From assembly GCF_003319105.1 (NCBI RefSeq), contig NZ_QOHH01000007.1, positions 180,204-244,203 of the forward strand: a stretch of 64,000 nt of DNA, written 5' to 3'. The translations under genes and the position numbers were made by a program. Source of the stretch: Blastococcus sp. TF02-09 (GTDB lineage: Bacteria; Actinomycetota; Actinomycetes; Mycobacteriales; Geodermatophilaceae). The notes under the pieces are model-generated. The model did no database searches. It was not told the origin of the DNA and saw only the letters and a list, made by a program, of their open reading frames with translations. Of the stretch, positions 37,263 through 48,997 are shown one piece after another; the stretch's first letter is position 1, and the number at the start of each line of letters is the position of its first letter.

Positions 37263-38486
37263 GTGACCGCTCCCTCCTCCCCCGAGACCCCGTGGCCGGT
37301 CCGGACGGTCGCGCGCAAGATCGCCGACTGGATCGGCCGGCTCGGCGAGGTGTGGGTCGAGGGCCAGGTCGCACAGCTGTCCCGGCGCGGCAGCGCGGCC
37401 ACCGTCTTCCTGACCCTGCGGGACCCGGTCGCCGACCTGTCGGTCCCGGTGACCTGCCACCGGGACATCGCCGACCGTCCCGGGCTGGAGCTCACCGAGG
37501 GCGCCCGGGTCATCGTCCGCGCCCGGCCCGACTACTACGTCGCCCGCGGCTCCTTCTCGCTGCGCGCCACGGAGATCCGCGCCGTCGGCCTCGGTGAGCT
37601 GCTCGCCCGCATCGAGCGGATCCGGCAGCTGCTGGCCGCCGAGGGCCTCTTCGACGCCGCCCGGAAAAGGCCGCTGCCCTTCGCGCCCGCCGTCGTCGGT
37701 GTGATCACCGGCCGGGACAGCGCCGCCGAGCGCGACGTCCTGGTCACCGCCCGGCGCCGCTGGCCGGCCGTGCGCTTCGAGATGTACAACTGCGCCGTCC
37801 AGGGGCCGCAGGCCGCGCAGAACGTGATCGACGGGCTGCGCCGGCTGGACGCCGACGCCGCGGTGGAGGTCATCGTCATCGCCCGCGGCGGAGGCTCGGT
37901 CGAGGACCTGCTGCCCTTCTCCGACGAGGGGCTGGTGCGCGCGATCGCGGCCACCCGCACCCCCGTGGTCACCGCGGTCGGGCACGAGACCGACACGACG
38001 CTGGTCGACCACGTCGCCGACGTCCGCGCCGCCACCCCGACCGACGCCGCCCACCGGATCGTGCCGGAGATCGGCGAGCAGCGGCGCCTGGTCGAGAGCC
38101 TGCGCGGCCGCGCCCGGCACCTGGTGTCCTCGCGGGTGGAGCAGCAGGAGCGCTGGCTGGAGTCGGTCCGCAGCCGCCCGGTGCTGGCCAGCCCCGACCG
38201 GCTGCTGCACGGTCGGGCCGACGACGTCGCGCAGCTGCGCGCCCGCGCCCGGCGCACCGTCGTGCAGCGGGTGGAGGCCGCCGACCGGGATCTCGAGCAC
38301 GCCCGGGCCCGCGTCACCGCGCTGTCGCCGGCGGCCACCCTCGCCCGGGGGTACGCGGTGGTGCAGCGCGACGACGGTGCGCTGGTCCGCGACCCGGCCG
38401 AGGTGGCCGACGGCGAGCGCCTGCGCGTCCGGGTCAGCGGCGGTCAGCTGAGGGTCCGGGTCGACCGGCAGGATGGGCAACCGTGA
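37263..38486 (+). CDS. xseA: Exodeoxyribonuclease VII large subunit
   Basis: A 407-residue catalytic subunit of exonuclease VII, which trims single-stranded DNA from both ends. An OB-fold occupies residues 25-110 ([25 protein letters not shown] region). The catalytic domain has [16 protein letters not shown] near 140, [26 protein letters not shown] near 205 and [20 protein letters not shown] near 238. A coiled-coil arm and the C-terminal strand segment [16 protein letters not shown] close the protein. The start is GTG. It overlaps xseB by GTGA. Confidence 0.96.
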   Translation: MTAPSSPETPWPVRTVARKIADWIGRLGEVWVEGQVAQLSRRGSAATVFLTLRDPVADLSVPVTCHRDIADRPGLELTEGARVIVRARPDYYVARGSFSLRATEIRAVGLGELLARIERIRQLLAAEGLFDAARKRPLPFAPAVVGVITGRDSAAERDVLVTARRRWPAVRFEMYNCAVQGPQAAQNVIDGLRRLDADAAVEVIVIARGGGSVEDLLPFSDEGLVRAIAATRTPVVTAVGHETDTTLVDHVADVRAATPTDAAHRIVPEIGEQRRLVESLRGRARHLVSSRVEQQERWLESVRSRPVLASPDRLLHGRADDVAQLRARARRTVVQRVEAADRDLEHARARVTALSPAATLARGYAVVQRDDGALVRDPAEVADGERLRVRVSGGQLRVRVDRQDGQP

Positions 38487-38698
38487 GCGAGCAGACCGAC
38501 GAGCCGACGACCACCTACGAGCAGGCGCGGGAGGAGCTCGCCGACGTCGTCCGGCGGCTCGAGGCCGGCGGCCTGACCCTCGAGGAGTCGCTGGCGCTGT
38601 GGGAGCGCGGCGAGCAGCTGGCGACGCTGTGCCAGCACTGGCTGGACCGCGCCCGGGAGCGTCTCGCCGCGGCCGCGCCCGCCGACGACGGGAACTGA
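38483..38698 (+). CDS. xseB: Exodeoxyribonuclease VII small subunit
   Basis: A 71-residue two-helix subunit that coats the long arm of Xse[21 protein letters not shown] and [20 protein letters not shown] are the family motifs. The GTG overlaps the xseA stop, so stoichiometry is set by coupled translation. It converges with the DUF4245 gene 19 bp downstream. Confidence 0.95.
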   Translation: MSEQTDEPTTTYEQAREELADVVRRLEAGGLTLEESLALWERGEQLATLCQHWLDRARERLAAAAPADDGN

Positions 38699-38717
38699 TC
38701 CGCGCCGGCCCGGCGGG

Positions 38718-39359
38718 TCAGCCCTCCGCGGGGCGCACCGCGGCGGCGACCTCACGCAGCTCGTCGTCGGGAGCGGATCCGGTGACGACGAGGACCACCT
38801 CGCCGGACTCCCGGGTCAGGGCCGTCTCGCCGCGCCCGGTGGTCAGCCGGGTCCAGGGCTCGCCGTCGACGTCGACCGTCCCCTCCTCGGTCGCGCCCTC
38901 CAGCACTGCGCGGACCGGTTCGGCGCCGGCATCGTCGCTCGCGATGAAGCCGGCGTACTCCCCGGACGGGGTCAGGTAGCCCAGCTGGAGGGTCACCGGA
39001 TCGCCCTCGCCGGCCGTTCCGGCGTCGGTGCGCGCGCTCGTGGTGCGGTACTCCTCGGGCAGCCCGGCCGGCGCCTGCACCTCGTAGCCGGCGCGCGCCG
39101 CGGCCAGCTGCACGGTGCCCGTCGGGTCGACGGTGCGCACGGTCTCCTCGTTGCTGGCGCGGAACGCCTGCCACGCCACGAGCAGCAGGCAGATGACGAC
39201 CAGCGGGACCAGCGACCGGATCATGTTCGCCGCGCTCATCCGGTTCGCCCGCTCCACCGCCGGAGACGTCGCCCCCGCGGGGGCCTGCTCCGCCGTGCCC
39301 GCCACCACCGGGGACTCCGGCCGGTCGGTGGGTCGCGGGTTCGTCGGGCCTGTGGTCAT
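38718..39359 (-). CDS. DUF4245 membrane-anchored protein
   Basis: A 213-residue protein with one membrane helix ([21 protein letters not shown], about residues 46-66) and an extracytoplasmic beta-rich domain containing [31 protein letters not shown] and [14 protein letters not shown]. This is the DUF4245 family, which in actinobacteria sits between xseB and glpX as here. Function is unknown. Its promoter zone is shared with the divergent glpX gene. Confidence 0.85.
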   Translation of the reverse strand: MTTGPTNPRPTDRPESPVVAGTAEQAPAGATSPAVERANRMSAANMIRSLVPLVVICLLLVAWQAFRASNEETVRTVDPTGTVQLAAARAGYEVQAPAGLPEEYRTTSARTDAGTAGEGDPVTLQLGYLTPSGEYAGFIASDDAGAEPVRAVLEGATEEGTVDVDGEPWTRLTTGRGETALTRESGEVVLVVTGSAPDDELREVAAAVRPAEG

Positions 39360-39362
39360 GCA

Positions 39363-39368
39363 CCTAGG
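39363..39368 (+). promoter_or_regulatory. Candidate -10 element (TAGGAT) for glpX
   Basis: TAGGAT in CACCTAGGATCGC fits TANNNT and lies in the 114-bp gap between the divergent DUF4245 and glpX genes. No -35 is evident. It leaves a leader of about 100 nt. Confidence 0.3.
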
Positions 39369-39473
39369 ATCGCAGCAACGCTCTCCCCGCCCTGCCGCCC
39401 ATGGCCTGCGTCCCGGGCCCGCCCTGCGCTCTCCGGCGGGTGGACGGGACCGGGTCCCTCTCCTGGAGGTCCC

Positions 39474-40523
39474 GTGTCGCTGCCCGTCCCCGAAGGCCCC
39501 GTCTCGTCGAGCGGGCGGGCGTTCGCCACCGACCGCCCCGCCCCCGACCGCAATCTGGCCCTCGAGCTCGTGCGGGTGACCGAGGCCGCCGCGATGGCCG
39601 CCGGCCGGTGGGTCGGGCGCGGTGACAAGAACGGCGGTGACGGCGCCGCGGTCGACGCCATGCGGGCCCTCATCGGCACGGTGAGCATGAAGGGCGTCGT
39701 CGTCATCGGGGAGGGCGAGAAGGACGAGGCCCCGATGCTCTACAACGGCGAGCAGGTGGGCGACGGCCAGGGCCCGGAGTGCGACGTCGCCGTCGACCCG
39801 ATCGACGGCACCACGCTGATGGCCAAGGGCATGCCGAACGCCATCGCCGTCATGGCGGTGGCCGACCGCGGCGCGATGTACGACCCGTCCGCGGTCTTCT
39901 ACATGGAGAAGCTGGCCACCGGCCCGGCCGCCGCGGACGTCGTCGACATCACCGCGCCCGTCGCGGAGAACATCCGCCGCATCGCCAAGGCGAAGAAGAG
40001 CTCGGTCGGCGACGTCACCGTCTGCATCCTCGACCGGCCGCGCCACGCCGAGCTGGTGCAGGAGGTCCGCGAGGCCGGCGCCCGCATCAGGTTCATCACC
40101 GACGGCGACGTCGCCGGCGCCATCGCCGCGGCCCGCGAGGGCACGGGCGTCGACCTGCTGCTCGGCATCGGCGGGACGCCCGAGGGCATCATCGCCGCCT
40201 GCGCGCTCAAGTGCATGGGTGGCGCGCTGCAGGGCAAGCTCTGGCCCAAGGACGACGAGGAGCGCCAGAAGGCCCTCGACGCCGGGCACGACCTCGACCG
40301 GGTGCTGCACATCGACGACCTCGTGCGCGGTGACGTCTTCTTCGTCGCGACCGGCATCACCGACGGCGAGCTGCTGCGCGGCGTGCAGTACCGCGCCGGC
40401 GGCTGCACCACCCAGTCGCTCGTCATGCGCTCGCGGTCGGGCACCATCCGGTCGATCGAGAGCCTGCACTCGCTGGAGAAGCTGCGCGCCTACTCCGCCG
40501 TGCCCTTCGACCGGGAGGCCTGA
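39474..40523 (+). CDS. glpX: Class II fructose-1,6-bisphosphatase
   Basis: A 349-residue GlpX-type phosphatase, the key gluconeogenic step making fructose 6-phosphate. Metal and phosphate-binding motifs are [17 protein letters not shown] near residue 48, [14 protein letters not shown] near 76 and [19 protein letters not shown] near 104. [20 protein letters not shown] is near 222. GGAGG precedes the GTG start by five nucleotides. The class II enzyme is the usual, and often only, FBPase of actinobacteria. Confidence 0.96.
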   Translation: MSLPVPEGPVSSSGRAFATDRPAPDRNLALELVRVTEAAAMAAGRWVGRGDKNGGDGAAVDAMRALIGTVSMKGVVVIGEGEKDEAPMLYNGEQVGDGQGPECDVAVDPIDGTTLMAKGMPNAIAVMAVADRGAMYDPSAVFYMEKLATGPAAADVVDITAPVAENIRRIAKAKKSSVGDVTVCILDRPRHAELVQEVREAGARIRFITDGDVAGAIAAAREGTGVDLLLGIGGTPEGIIAACALKCMGGALQGKLWPKDDEERQKALDAGHDLDRVLHIDDLVRGDVFFVATGITDGELLRGVQYRAGGCTTQSLVMRSRSGTIRSIESLHSLEKLRAYSAVPFDREA

Positions 40524-40535
40524 CCCCGGAGCGGC

Positions 40536-41132
40536 TCAGCTGGCCGGCGGGAAGGCGTCCACGCAGTAGACCTTCGAGGCGTCGGCGTTGGGCTGCCGGC
40601 CCGCGCAGGTGCCGCCGTACAGCTCGTAGGCCGAGCTCCGCGGCGACTCCCGGTAGAGGTCGTCGCAGGCGTCCATGTCGCCGTCGTAGCACTCCTCGGC
40701 GTACTCGTCGAGGTCCGGGTCGTCGCCCAGGCCCTCGGGCTCCGAGGCCGCCGCCGGGATCGAGGAGTCGCCGCTGCCGCCGTCCCCGCCGTCGTCCGAG
40801 CCCGACCCGACGAGCAGCGCGATCGCGAGCCCGGCGACGACGAGCGCAGCCAGGACCCCCGCCACGACGACGGCGACCGTGCTGGTCCGCCGAGGCGCCG
40901 CCGCACCCTGCCCCCAGGGCGGGGTGGGCCCACCCGGCCCCTGCGGCGGCTGCCCGTACGGCGGCTGTCCGTAGGGGGGCTGGCCGTACGGGGGCTGGCC
41001 GTACTGGGGCTGGCCGTAGGGCGGCTGCCACTCGGGGTACGGCCGGGCGGACGGGTCGGGCTGCGGCGGGCCGGCGGGGCGGTCGTCCCCCGCGCCGGAA
41101 CCACCCGTGGGCGGGTAGGGCGGCTGGGACAT
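40536..41132 (-). CDS. YGQPP-repeat single-pass membrane protein
   Basis: A 198-residue protein. The cytoplasmic half (residues 1-80) is Pro/Gln/Tyr-rich with five tandem YGQPP or YGQPQ units. One membrane helix follows (STVAVVVAGVLAALVVAGLAIALLV, about 83-107). An acidic extracytoplasmic domain has four cysteines (EECYDGDMDACDDLYRES, GGTCAGRQ, VYCVDAF), probably two disulfides. The overall plan matches common actinobacterial membrane proteins of unknown role; the N-terminal repeat may drive protein-protein contacts. GAGGAGT lies before the ATG. It converges with glpX 12 bp away. Confidence 0.72.
   Translation of the reverse strand: MSQPPYPPTGGSGAGDDRPAGPPQPDPSARPYPEWQPPYGQPQYGQPPYGQPPYGQPPYGQPPQGPGGPTPPWGQGAAAPRRTSTVAVVVAGVLAALVVAGLAIALLVGSGSDDGGDGGSGDSSIPAAASEPEGLGDDPDLDEYAEECYDGDMDACDDLYRESPRSSAYELYGGTCAGRQPNADASKVYCVDAFPPAS
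40945..41019 (-). repeat. Five 15-bp tandem repeats encoding YGQPP
   Basis: Five 15-bp units of the type GGCTGGCCGTACGGG on the + strand encode YGQPP/YGQPQ on the minus strand. Third-position changes between units show the array is not brand new. Confidence 0.85.
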
Positions 41133-41283
41133 CGGAACTCCTCGCTCGGGGCACGGGCTGCCGCCGGGGATGCTAGGGCCTCGCGGCTCCGATCCCGGCG
41201 TTGCCGTCGCCGCGTCCGGCTGTGCCGCGTGGGCTCACTACGCTGCGCCCGACAGCCACCACTGCGTCGGAAGTGCGGTGTCC

Positions 41284-41973
41284 ATGGACAACGACATCCA
41301 TCCCACCGCGGTCATCGAGGGCGACGTCCAGCTCGGGAACCGCAACACCATCGGTCCGTTCTGCCACTTGCGCGGCCCGCTCGTCATGGGCGACGACAAC
41401 CTGCTCTCCTCGCACGTGTGCATCGGGCTGCCGGGCCAGGACACCCGCAACCCCCGGTACGACGACTCGACCAAGCGGGTCGTCATCGGCAGCCGCACCA
41501 CGATCCGGGAGTTCGTCTCGGTGCAGAAGGCCTGCTACGAGGACGTGACCACCATCGGCGACGACGTGTTCCTGATGCAGAGCGTGCACGTGCCCCACGA
41601 CGCGCACCTGGAGGACCAGGTCGTGCTCACGCCGATGGTCGCGCTGGCCGGCCTGGTCCGGGTGCTCCGGGGCGCCAACCTGGCGCTGGGGAGCGGCGTC
41701 GTCCAGGACGTCGTCGTGGGCCAGTACTCCATCGTGGCCGCCGGAGCCGTGGTCCGCCGCCACGTGCGACCGTTCACCCGGTCCATCCCCGGCAAGCCCG
41801 ACAGCGTCAACCACTACGCCGTCGAGAAGTTCGGCTTCGCCGAGCACGCCGCCGACATCGCGGCGTACGTCCTCGAGGAACGCATGCCGGCCGAGGGTCC
41901 GGTGCGGGGCGTCGTCGAGCACTACGAGGCCACCGTCCGGGACCGGGAACGCTCCCGCGGACGCCGGGGCTGA
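41284..41973 (+). CDS. LpxA-like acyl-ACP--UDP-N-acetylglucosamine acyltransferase family protein
   Basis: A 229-residue left-handed beta-helix protein. It follows the LpxA plan: [26 protein letters not shown] at the start, [30 protein letters not shown] near residue 55-85, and a helical C-terminal domain. The LpxA active-site His may correspond to that in [11 protein letters not shown] near 103. Lipid A is not expected in this Gram-positive type, so the acceptor must be a different sugar nucleotide. An in-frame GTG at 41278 is an alternative start, with GGAAG four nucleotides upstream. It lies 70 bp before fumC. Confidence 0.8.
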   Translation: MDNDIHPTAVIEGDVQLGNRNTIGPFCHLRGPLVMGDDNLLSSHVCIGLPGQDTRNPRYDDSTKRVVIGSRTTIREFVSVQKACYEDVTTIGDDVFLMQSVHVPHDAHLEDQVVLTPMVALAGLVRVLRGANLALGSGVVQDVVVGQYSIVAAGAVVRRHVRPFTRSIPGKPDSVNHYAVEKFGFAEHAADIAAYVLEERMPAEGPVRGVVEHYEATVRDRERSRGRRG

Positions 41974-41995
41974 TCGCAGCCCGCGGCGGGGGTGT

Positions 41996-42001
41996 CTAGG
42001 G
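41996..42001 (+). promoter_or_regulatory. Candidate -10 element (TAGGGT) for fumC
   Basis: TAGGGT lies 42 nt before the GTG of fumC, and GGGAG sits between them. It matches the TANNNT pattern; the -35 is not evident. Confidence 0.3.
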
Positions 42002-42043
42002 TCGCTGCCGAGCACTGTCCCCACCACCAACCGGGAGCGCACC

Positions 42044-43438
<1,395 letters not shown>

Positions 43439-43440
43439 CA

Positions 43441-43490
43441 CCGGGCCGCCCCTCCCCTCCGGTCCGCCCCGGAGGGGACGGGCGGCCGGG
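43441..43490 (+). terminator. Hairpin terminator after fumC
   Basis: Arms 43441-43462 and 43469-43490 pair at 20 of 22 positions around a 6-nt loop. It starts 3 bp after the fumC stop codon. No T-run follows. Confidence 0.8.
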
Positions 43491-43534
43491 TGGCGGTGGT
43501 TCGCCCGGACCCGTGGGCTGCCGATGAGGTCTGG

Positions 43535-44068
43535 GTGACTGCTCAGCCGACGGCCCAGGACGACCGCCGCTCCTCCGCACCCGGGCGCCGGGTGACCGAC
43601 TGGACCCCGACTCCTGCGGGTGGGGGCGCCGGGTGCCGGATCGTCGATCTGCCGCGGATCACCGACCCGCGCGGCAACCTGACCTTCGTGGAGGGCGGCG
43701 GGCAGCTGCCCTTCGACATCGCCCGCGTCTACTACCTCTACGACGTGCCGGGCGGTGAGTCGCGCGGCGGCCACGCCCACCACGACCTCCAGCAGCTGAT
43801 CATCGCGGCCGCCGGGAGTTTCGACGTGCTCGTCGACGACGGCTCGGGCACCGCGCGGTTCCACCTCAACCGCTCGTACTACGGCCTGATGGTGCCGAGG
43901 CTGACGTGGCGCGAGCTCGGGAACTTCTCGAGCGGCAGCGTCTGCCTGGTGCTCGCCTCCCAGCGGTACGAGGAGGACGACTACTACCGCAGCTACGACG
44001 ACTTCGTCGCCGCGCGCCGGGCCGCCGAGGCAGCGGGCGAGATCCCCGCGCCGACGAGCAACCGGTGA
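43535..44068 (+). CDS. dTDP-4-keto-6-deoxyhexose 3,4-ketoisomerase (FdtA/QdtA-type cupin)
   Basis: A 177-residue cupin that moves the keto group of a dTDP-4-keto-6-deoxyhexose from C4 to C3. Family motifs are RITDPRGNLTFVEGG near residue 40, ARVYYLYDVPGGESRGGHAHHDLQQL near 60-87, with active-site histidines, and DGSGTARFHLNRSYYGLMVP. The GTG at 43535 has GAGG five nucleotides upstream. Its stop overlaps the aminotransferase start as GTGA. Together they make dTDP-3-amino-3,6-dideoxyhexose. The dTDP-glucose synthase and dehydratase are not in the window. Confidence 0.87.
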   Translation: MTAQPTAQDDRRSSAPGRRVTDWTPTPAGGGAGCRIVDLPRITDPRGNLTFVEGGGQLPFDIARVYYLYDVPGGESRGGHAHHDLQQLIIAAAGSFDVLVDDGSGTARFHLNRSYYGLMVPRLTWRELGNFSSGSVCLVLASQRYEEDDYYRSYDDFVAARRAAEAAGEIPAPTSNR

Positions 44069-45183
44069 GCGCGCCGACCCGCCGCCCGGTCCCCTTCCTG
44101 GACCTGGCGGCCGTGCACGCGGAGATGCAGCCGGAGATCGAGGACGCCGTGCTGCGCGTCGTGCGCAGCGGCCGGGTGCTGCTCGGTCCCGAGCTGGAGA
44201 CCTTCGAGGACTCCTGGGCGCGCACGGTCGGCGCCCGCTTCGCCGTCGGTGTCGGCAACGGGCTCGACGCGCTGTCGCTCGGACTGCGGGCGCTGGGCGT
44301 CGGGCCCGGCGACGAGGTCCTGGTGCCCTCGCACACGTTCGTCGCCACCTGGCTGGCCGTCGCCCACGTCGGTGCCGTCCCGGTGCCGGTGGACGTCCGG
44401 TCCGCCTCCGCCGACTGGGACGAAGCGGCCCTCGTCGCCGCCGTCACGCCACGGACGCGCGCCGTCCTGCCGGTCCACCTCTACGGCCACCCGGTCGACC
44501 TCGACGTCGTCCTGCGGGTGGCGCGCGACCACGACCTGGTGGTCCTCGACGACGCCGCACAAGCCCACGGCGCCCGGCTCCGGGGACGGCCGGTCGGCGG
44601 CCTGACCCACGCGACCGCCTGGAGCTTCTACCCCGGGAAGAACCTGGGCGCCCTCGGCGACGGCGGGGCCGTGACGACGTCGGACCCGGAGACCGCCGAA
44701 CGGCTGCGCCGGCTGCGGAACTACGGGTCGGTCGAGAAGTACCACCACGACGTCGTGGGCTGGAACAGCCGGCTCGACGAGGTGCAGGCGGCCGTCCTCT
44801 CGGTGAAGCTCCGCCGGCTCGACGAGCACAACGCCCGCCGCGAGGCGGTGGCCCGGCGCTACGACGAGGGGTTGCGGGGCCTGGACCTGGTCCTCCCGGA
44901 AAGCGCCGAGTGGGCGACCCCGGTCTGGCACCTGTACGTCGTCCGCAGCGAGCACCGGGACCGGCTGCGCGACCACCTGACGGCCGCGGGCGTGGAGACC
45001 GGCCTGCACTACCCCGTCCCCTGCCACCGTCAGGGCGCGTTCGCCGGCACGCCCCTCGCCGACGCGCACCTCCCCGTCGCCGACGCCCTCGCGCGCGAGG
45101 CGCTCAGCCTGCCCTTGGGCCCGGCCCTCGGCACGGACGACCAGGACGCCGTCATCGCCGCCCTGCAGTCCTTCCGCCCCTGA
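44065..45183 (+). CDS. DegT/DnrJ/EryC1/StrS PLP aminotransferase (FdtB/QdtB-type)
   Basis: A 372-residue PLP enzyme that aminates a 3-keto sugar nucleotide. The opening VPFLDLAAVHAEMQPEIEDAV and the SGRVLLGPELETFE block are typical. PLP binding uses GNGLDALSLGLRALG near 60, DDAAQAHGA near 162 and the Schiff-base lysine in WSFYPGKNLGALGDGGAV near 188. Closest in type to the dTDP-6-deoxy-3-keto-hexose transaminases FdtB/QdtB, and the adjacent ketoisomerase supports this. It precedes a glycosyltransferase by 33 bp. Confidence 0.9.
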   Translation: MSAPTRRPVPFLDLAAVHAEMQPEIEDAVLRVVRSGRVLLGPELETFEDSWARTVGARFAVGVGNGLDALSLGLRALGVGPGDEVLVPSHTFVATWLAVAHVGAVPVPVDVRSASADWDEAALVAAVTPRTRAVLPVHLYGHPVDLDVVLRVARDHDLVVLDDAAQAHGARLRGRPVGGLTHATAWSFYPGKNLGALGDGGAVTTSDPETAERLRRLRNYGSVEKYHHDVVGWNSRLDEVQAAVLSVKLRRLDEHNARREAVARRYDEGLRGLDLVLPESAEWATPVWHLYVVRSEHRDRLRDHLTAAGVETGLHYPVPCHRQGAFAGTPLADAHLPVADALAREALSLPLGPALGTDDQDAVIAALQSFRP

Positions 45184-45216
45184 TCCGCTCCGGTCGACAC
45201 CACAGGAGACACGAAC

Positions 45217-47174
45217 GTGCACCGCTTCCCTGCCGAGGCGCCCCGGGTGCTGGCCGCGCATCGACAGACCTACGACCGGCTCGTGGAGATCGTGCAGCGG
45301 TACGCCGTCGACGGCGACGTCGAGCGCGTCCTCCGGAGCGCGACCCTCGCCGCCGCCTACGGGTGGTGGGCTCCGATGGGGATGCTGGCCGACCCGCTGC
45401 TGGAGCGACTGGTGATCGACGCCGTGCGCGACGGGCAGCCGCCGGTCGTCGACCGGGCCCGCTCCACCGGACGCGTGCTGCACGTGCTGTCGGAGGCCTA
45501 CGCGGTCGGCGGCCACACCCGGCTGGCCCGTCGCTGGATGTCCCGGGACGGCGGCCGGACCAGCGACGTCGCCCTGACCAACCAGTCCGTCGCCCTCCCC
45601 GCCGAGCTCACCGACGTGGTGCACACCTCCGGCGGACGGGTGCACCACCTCCGCAGCGATTCCCCCGACCTGCTCGCCCGGGCCGTCGCCCTGCGGGCCC
45701 TCTTCGACGACGTCGACGTCGTCGTGCTGCACGTGCACCCCTACGACGCCGTCGCACTGGCCGCGGTGCACCTGCCCGGACCGCGCCCGCCGGTGATCGT
45801 CGAGAACCACGCCGACCACGCGTTCTGGCTGGGCGTGGGCGCCGCCGACCTGGTCTGCGACTTCCGCGCCACGCAGCTGAGCACCGGGCTGCGCGGCATC
45901 GAGCCCGAGCGGCTCGCCGTGCTCCCCCTGCCCATCGACCCCCCGCTCGTGCACGGCGTGGCCGCCGAGCTGCGCGGCCGGCTGGGGATCGACCCCGACG
46001 CCGTCGTGGCGGTCTGCGTCGCGTCCGACGCCAAGGTGGCGCCGTCCTGGGGTCGGGGAATGGCCGCCCTGGTCGACCGGGCGCTGGGCTGGGCCCCGCG
46101 GCTCACCGTCGTGATGGTCGGCGTGCCGGCCGCCGGCGAGTGGGCCCGGGTGGCCGCGCGCCACCCGGGACGCCTGCTCGCCGTCGGGGGCGTGCCCGAC
46201 CCGGACCCCTGGTACGAGCTGGCCGACATCTACCTGGAGTCCTATCCGAGCCGCGCCGGGACGTCGGTGCTGGAGGCCGCCGTCGCCGGCACGCCGGTGC
46301 TCACTCTCGAGGACCTGCCCGCCACCGAGCCGGCGCACATCTTCCAGGCTGACTCGCCCGGGCTGGTCGGGCTGCCCCGGGTCGGCCGACCCGAGCAGTA
46401 CGTCACCGCGCTGCGCCGGCTCGTCGACGACGCCGACCTCCGGGACCGCGAGGGAGCACGCGCCCGGGCGGCGGTGCAGGCCGTGCACGCCGGCCCGGAG
46501 TGGGACGCCGCACTAGAACGGGTCTACCGGCAGGCGCGCAGCACGACCGCCGCCTCGGTCGAGGGGCGTCGCCGGGTCCGCGACGACGGCTACGGGGCGA
46601 TGCTCCTCGCCTTCATGCACACGCACCGGCCGCTGTCCCCGCTGGCCGTCGACGCCGTCGCGGCGCCCCTCGGCGACCGCTACGACGAGGCCCTGCAGCT
46701 GGACGTCTTCGCCGCCCTGAACCGGGACGCCGAGGCGCCGCTGACCGTCCGCGTGGCCGGCGGCTGGGAGCGCGCCGACGACTGGATCTCGGACCTGCTG
46801 GTGCTCGCGGAGCAGCAACCACGACTCGCGGTCAGCCTGCCCTTCGTGCCGGGCGACGACCGCGCCGGCTCGGAGACCACGGCCATCCTGGTCCGGATCC
46901 TCGCGAGCATCGGGCAGACGCCGGAGAACTGCGGGACGATCGCCGTGGAGTCCGCCGTCCCCACCGACGCGCGGCTGGCACTGCCGGGCGAGCTGCCGTG
47001 CACGACCCAGGCGCTGGAGCGGCTCGCGCTCCTGCTCCGCTCGCCGCTGTGGACCCCTCCGCAGCCGATCCACGACGTGGATCCGGGGCCGGGGACCGGC
47101 CGCCCGGTGGAAACCGTCGCGGCGCTCGACTCCTCGTGCACCGAGGCGGCCGTTCGCAGTAGCGTGCCCTCTTG

Positions 47175-47175
<1 letters not shown>
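45217..47175 (+). CDS. Glycosyltransferase with additional C-terminal domain
   Basis: A 652-residue protein. Residues ~85-450 look like a GT-B (family 4) glycosyltransferase: LHVLSEAYAVGGHTRLARRW, VIVENHADHAFWLG near 190, and the nucleotide-sugar end YLESYPSRAGTSVLEAAVAGTPVLTLED near 345. The first 80 and last ~200 residues match nothing I recognise; the tail includes GYGAMLLAFMHTHRPLSP and a mixed alpha/beta pattern. AGGAG lies before the GTG start. Position after the aminosugar genes suggests it attaches that sugar to a protein or glycan. Its stop overlaps the citrate synthase ATG. Confidence 0.8.
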
Positions 47176-48476
<1,301 letters not shown>

Positions 48477-48500
48477 CGCAAGCCCCCCTCCGCGGACGAA

Positions 48501-48542
48501 CGGGCCGGGCGGGCTCCCACCAGGGAGTTCCTGCCCGGCCCG
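48501..48542 (+). terminator. Two-tier hairpin terminator after citrate synthase
   Basis: Outer arms 48501-48513 and 48530-48542 pair at 12 of 13 positions. The loop contains an inner CTCCC/GGGAG hairpin. It starts 24 bp after the stop codon. Confidence 0.7.
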
Positions 48543-48622
48543 ATCGCTGTCCGGTCCCCGGTCCCCCTACGGTGAGGGCGTCCCGCACCCGCGGAGGATC
48601 CGTCTCCCCAGGAGGTCCGCCC

Positions 48623-48814
48623 ATGGCCGAGCCGCCAGGCGACGACGTCCTCGTCGTACCACCCATCCCGCTGGCGAGCGGCACCCTGCTCGAGCCCGAG
48701 GACGACGGACCGCCCGTGCGCATCACCGGCGTCGAGGTCGTCGTGTCCACCGAGGACGGCGGGCAGCTGCGCATCCCCCTCGTGCACCGGCACGGCGCCT
48801 GGTGGGCTCCGTGA
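48623..48814 (+). CDS. Small hypothetical protein
   Basis: A 63-residue acidic protein with an excellent AGGAGG eight nucleotides before its ATG. The sequence (DDVLVVPPIPLASGTLLE, VRITGVEVVVSTEDGGQL, ending HGAWWAP) is predicted mostly beta. It has no membrane segment or cysteine and I recognise no family. The good ribosome site and clean codon use argue that it is real. Confidence 0.6.
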   Translation: MAEPPGDDVLVVPPIPLASGTLLEPEDDGPPVRITGVEVVVSTEDGGQLRIPLVHRHGAWWAP

Positions 48815-48862
48815 CGGCGCGCATCGGCACTCATCCTTCCGGGCACCCTCGGCTCTTTCACC

Positions 48863-48893
48863 CTCACCCGGAGGGGTGAGAACCCCTCACCCC
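48863..48893 (+). promoter_or_regulatory. Mutually exclusive hairpins upstream of the NlpC/M15 gene
   Basis: GGGTGAG at 48874-48880 can pair with CTCACCC at 48863-48869 or, extended to GGGGTGAG, with CTCACCCC at 48886-48893. Alternative stems of 7 and 8 bp in the leader are the pattern of an attenuator or RNA switch; no ligand is suggested. Confidence 0.3.
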
Positions 48894-48997
48894 CCTCTCC
48901 GGCGCCTCCCCCGGCACGTCGATACGAGGTCTGAGCCCGACTGCATCCCCGCAGCGGGCCGGCCCTCGGGCCGACGAGACCGCCGGGAGACGCCGCA

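Noticed and set aside
38483..38698. Possible misannotation of the short frame after xseA as noise
   Set aside because: Kept as xseB: two family motifs, GTGA overlap with xseA and normal length.
40945..41019. CRISPR-like regular repeats
   Set aside because: The 15-bp units are contiguous, have no spacers and are in frame with a YGQPP coding repeat.
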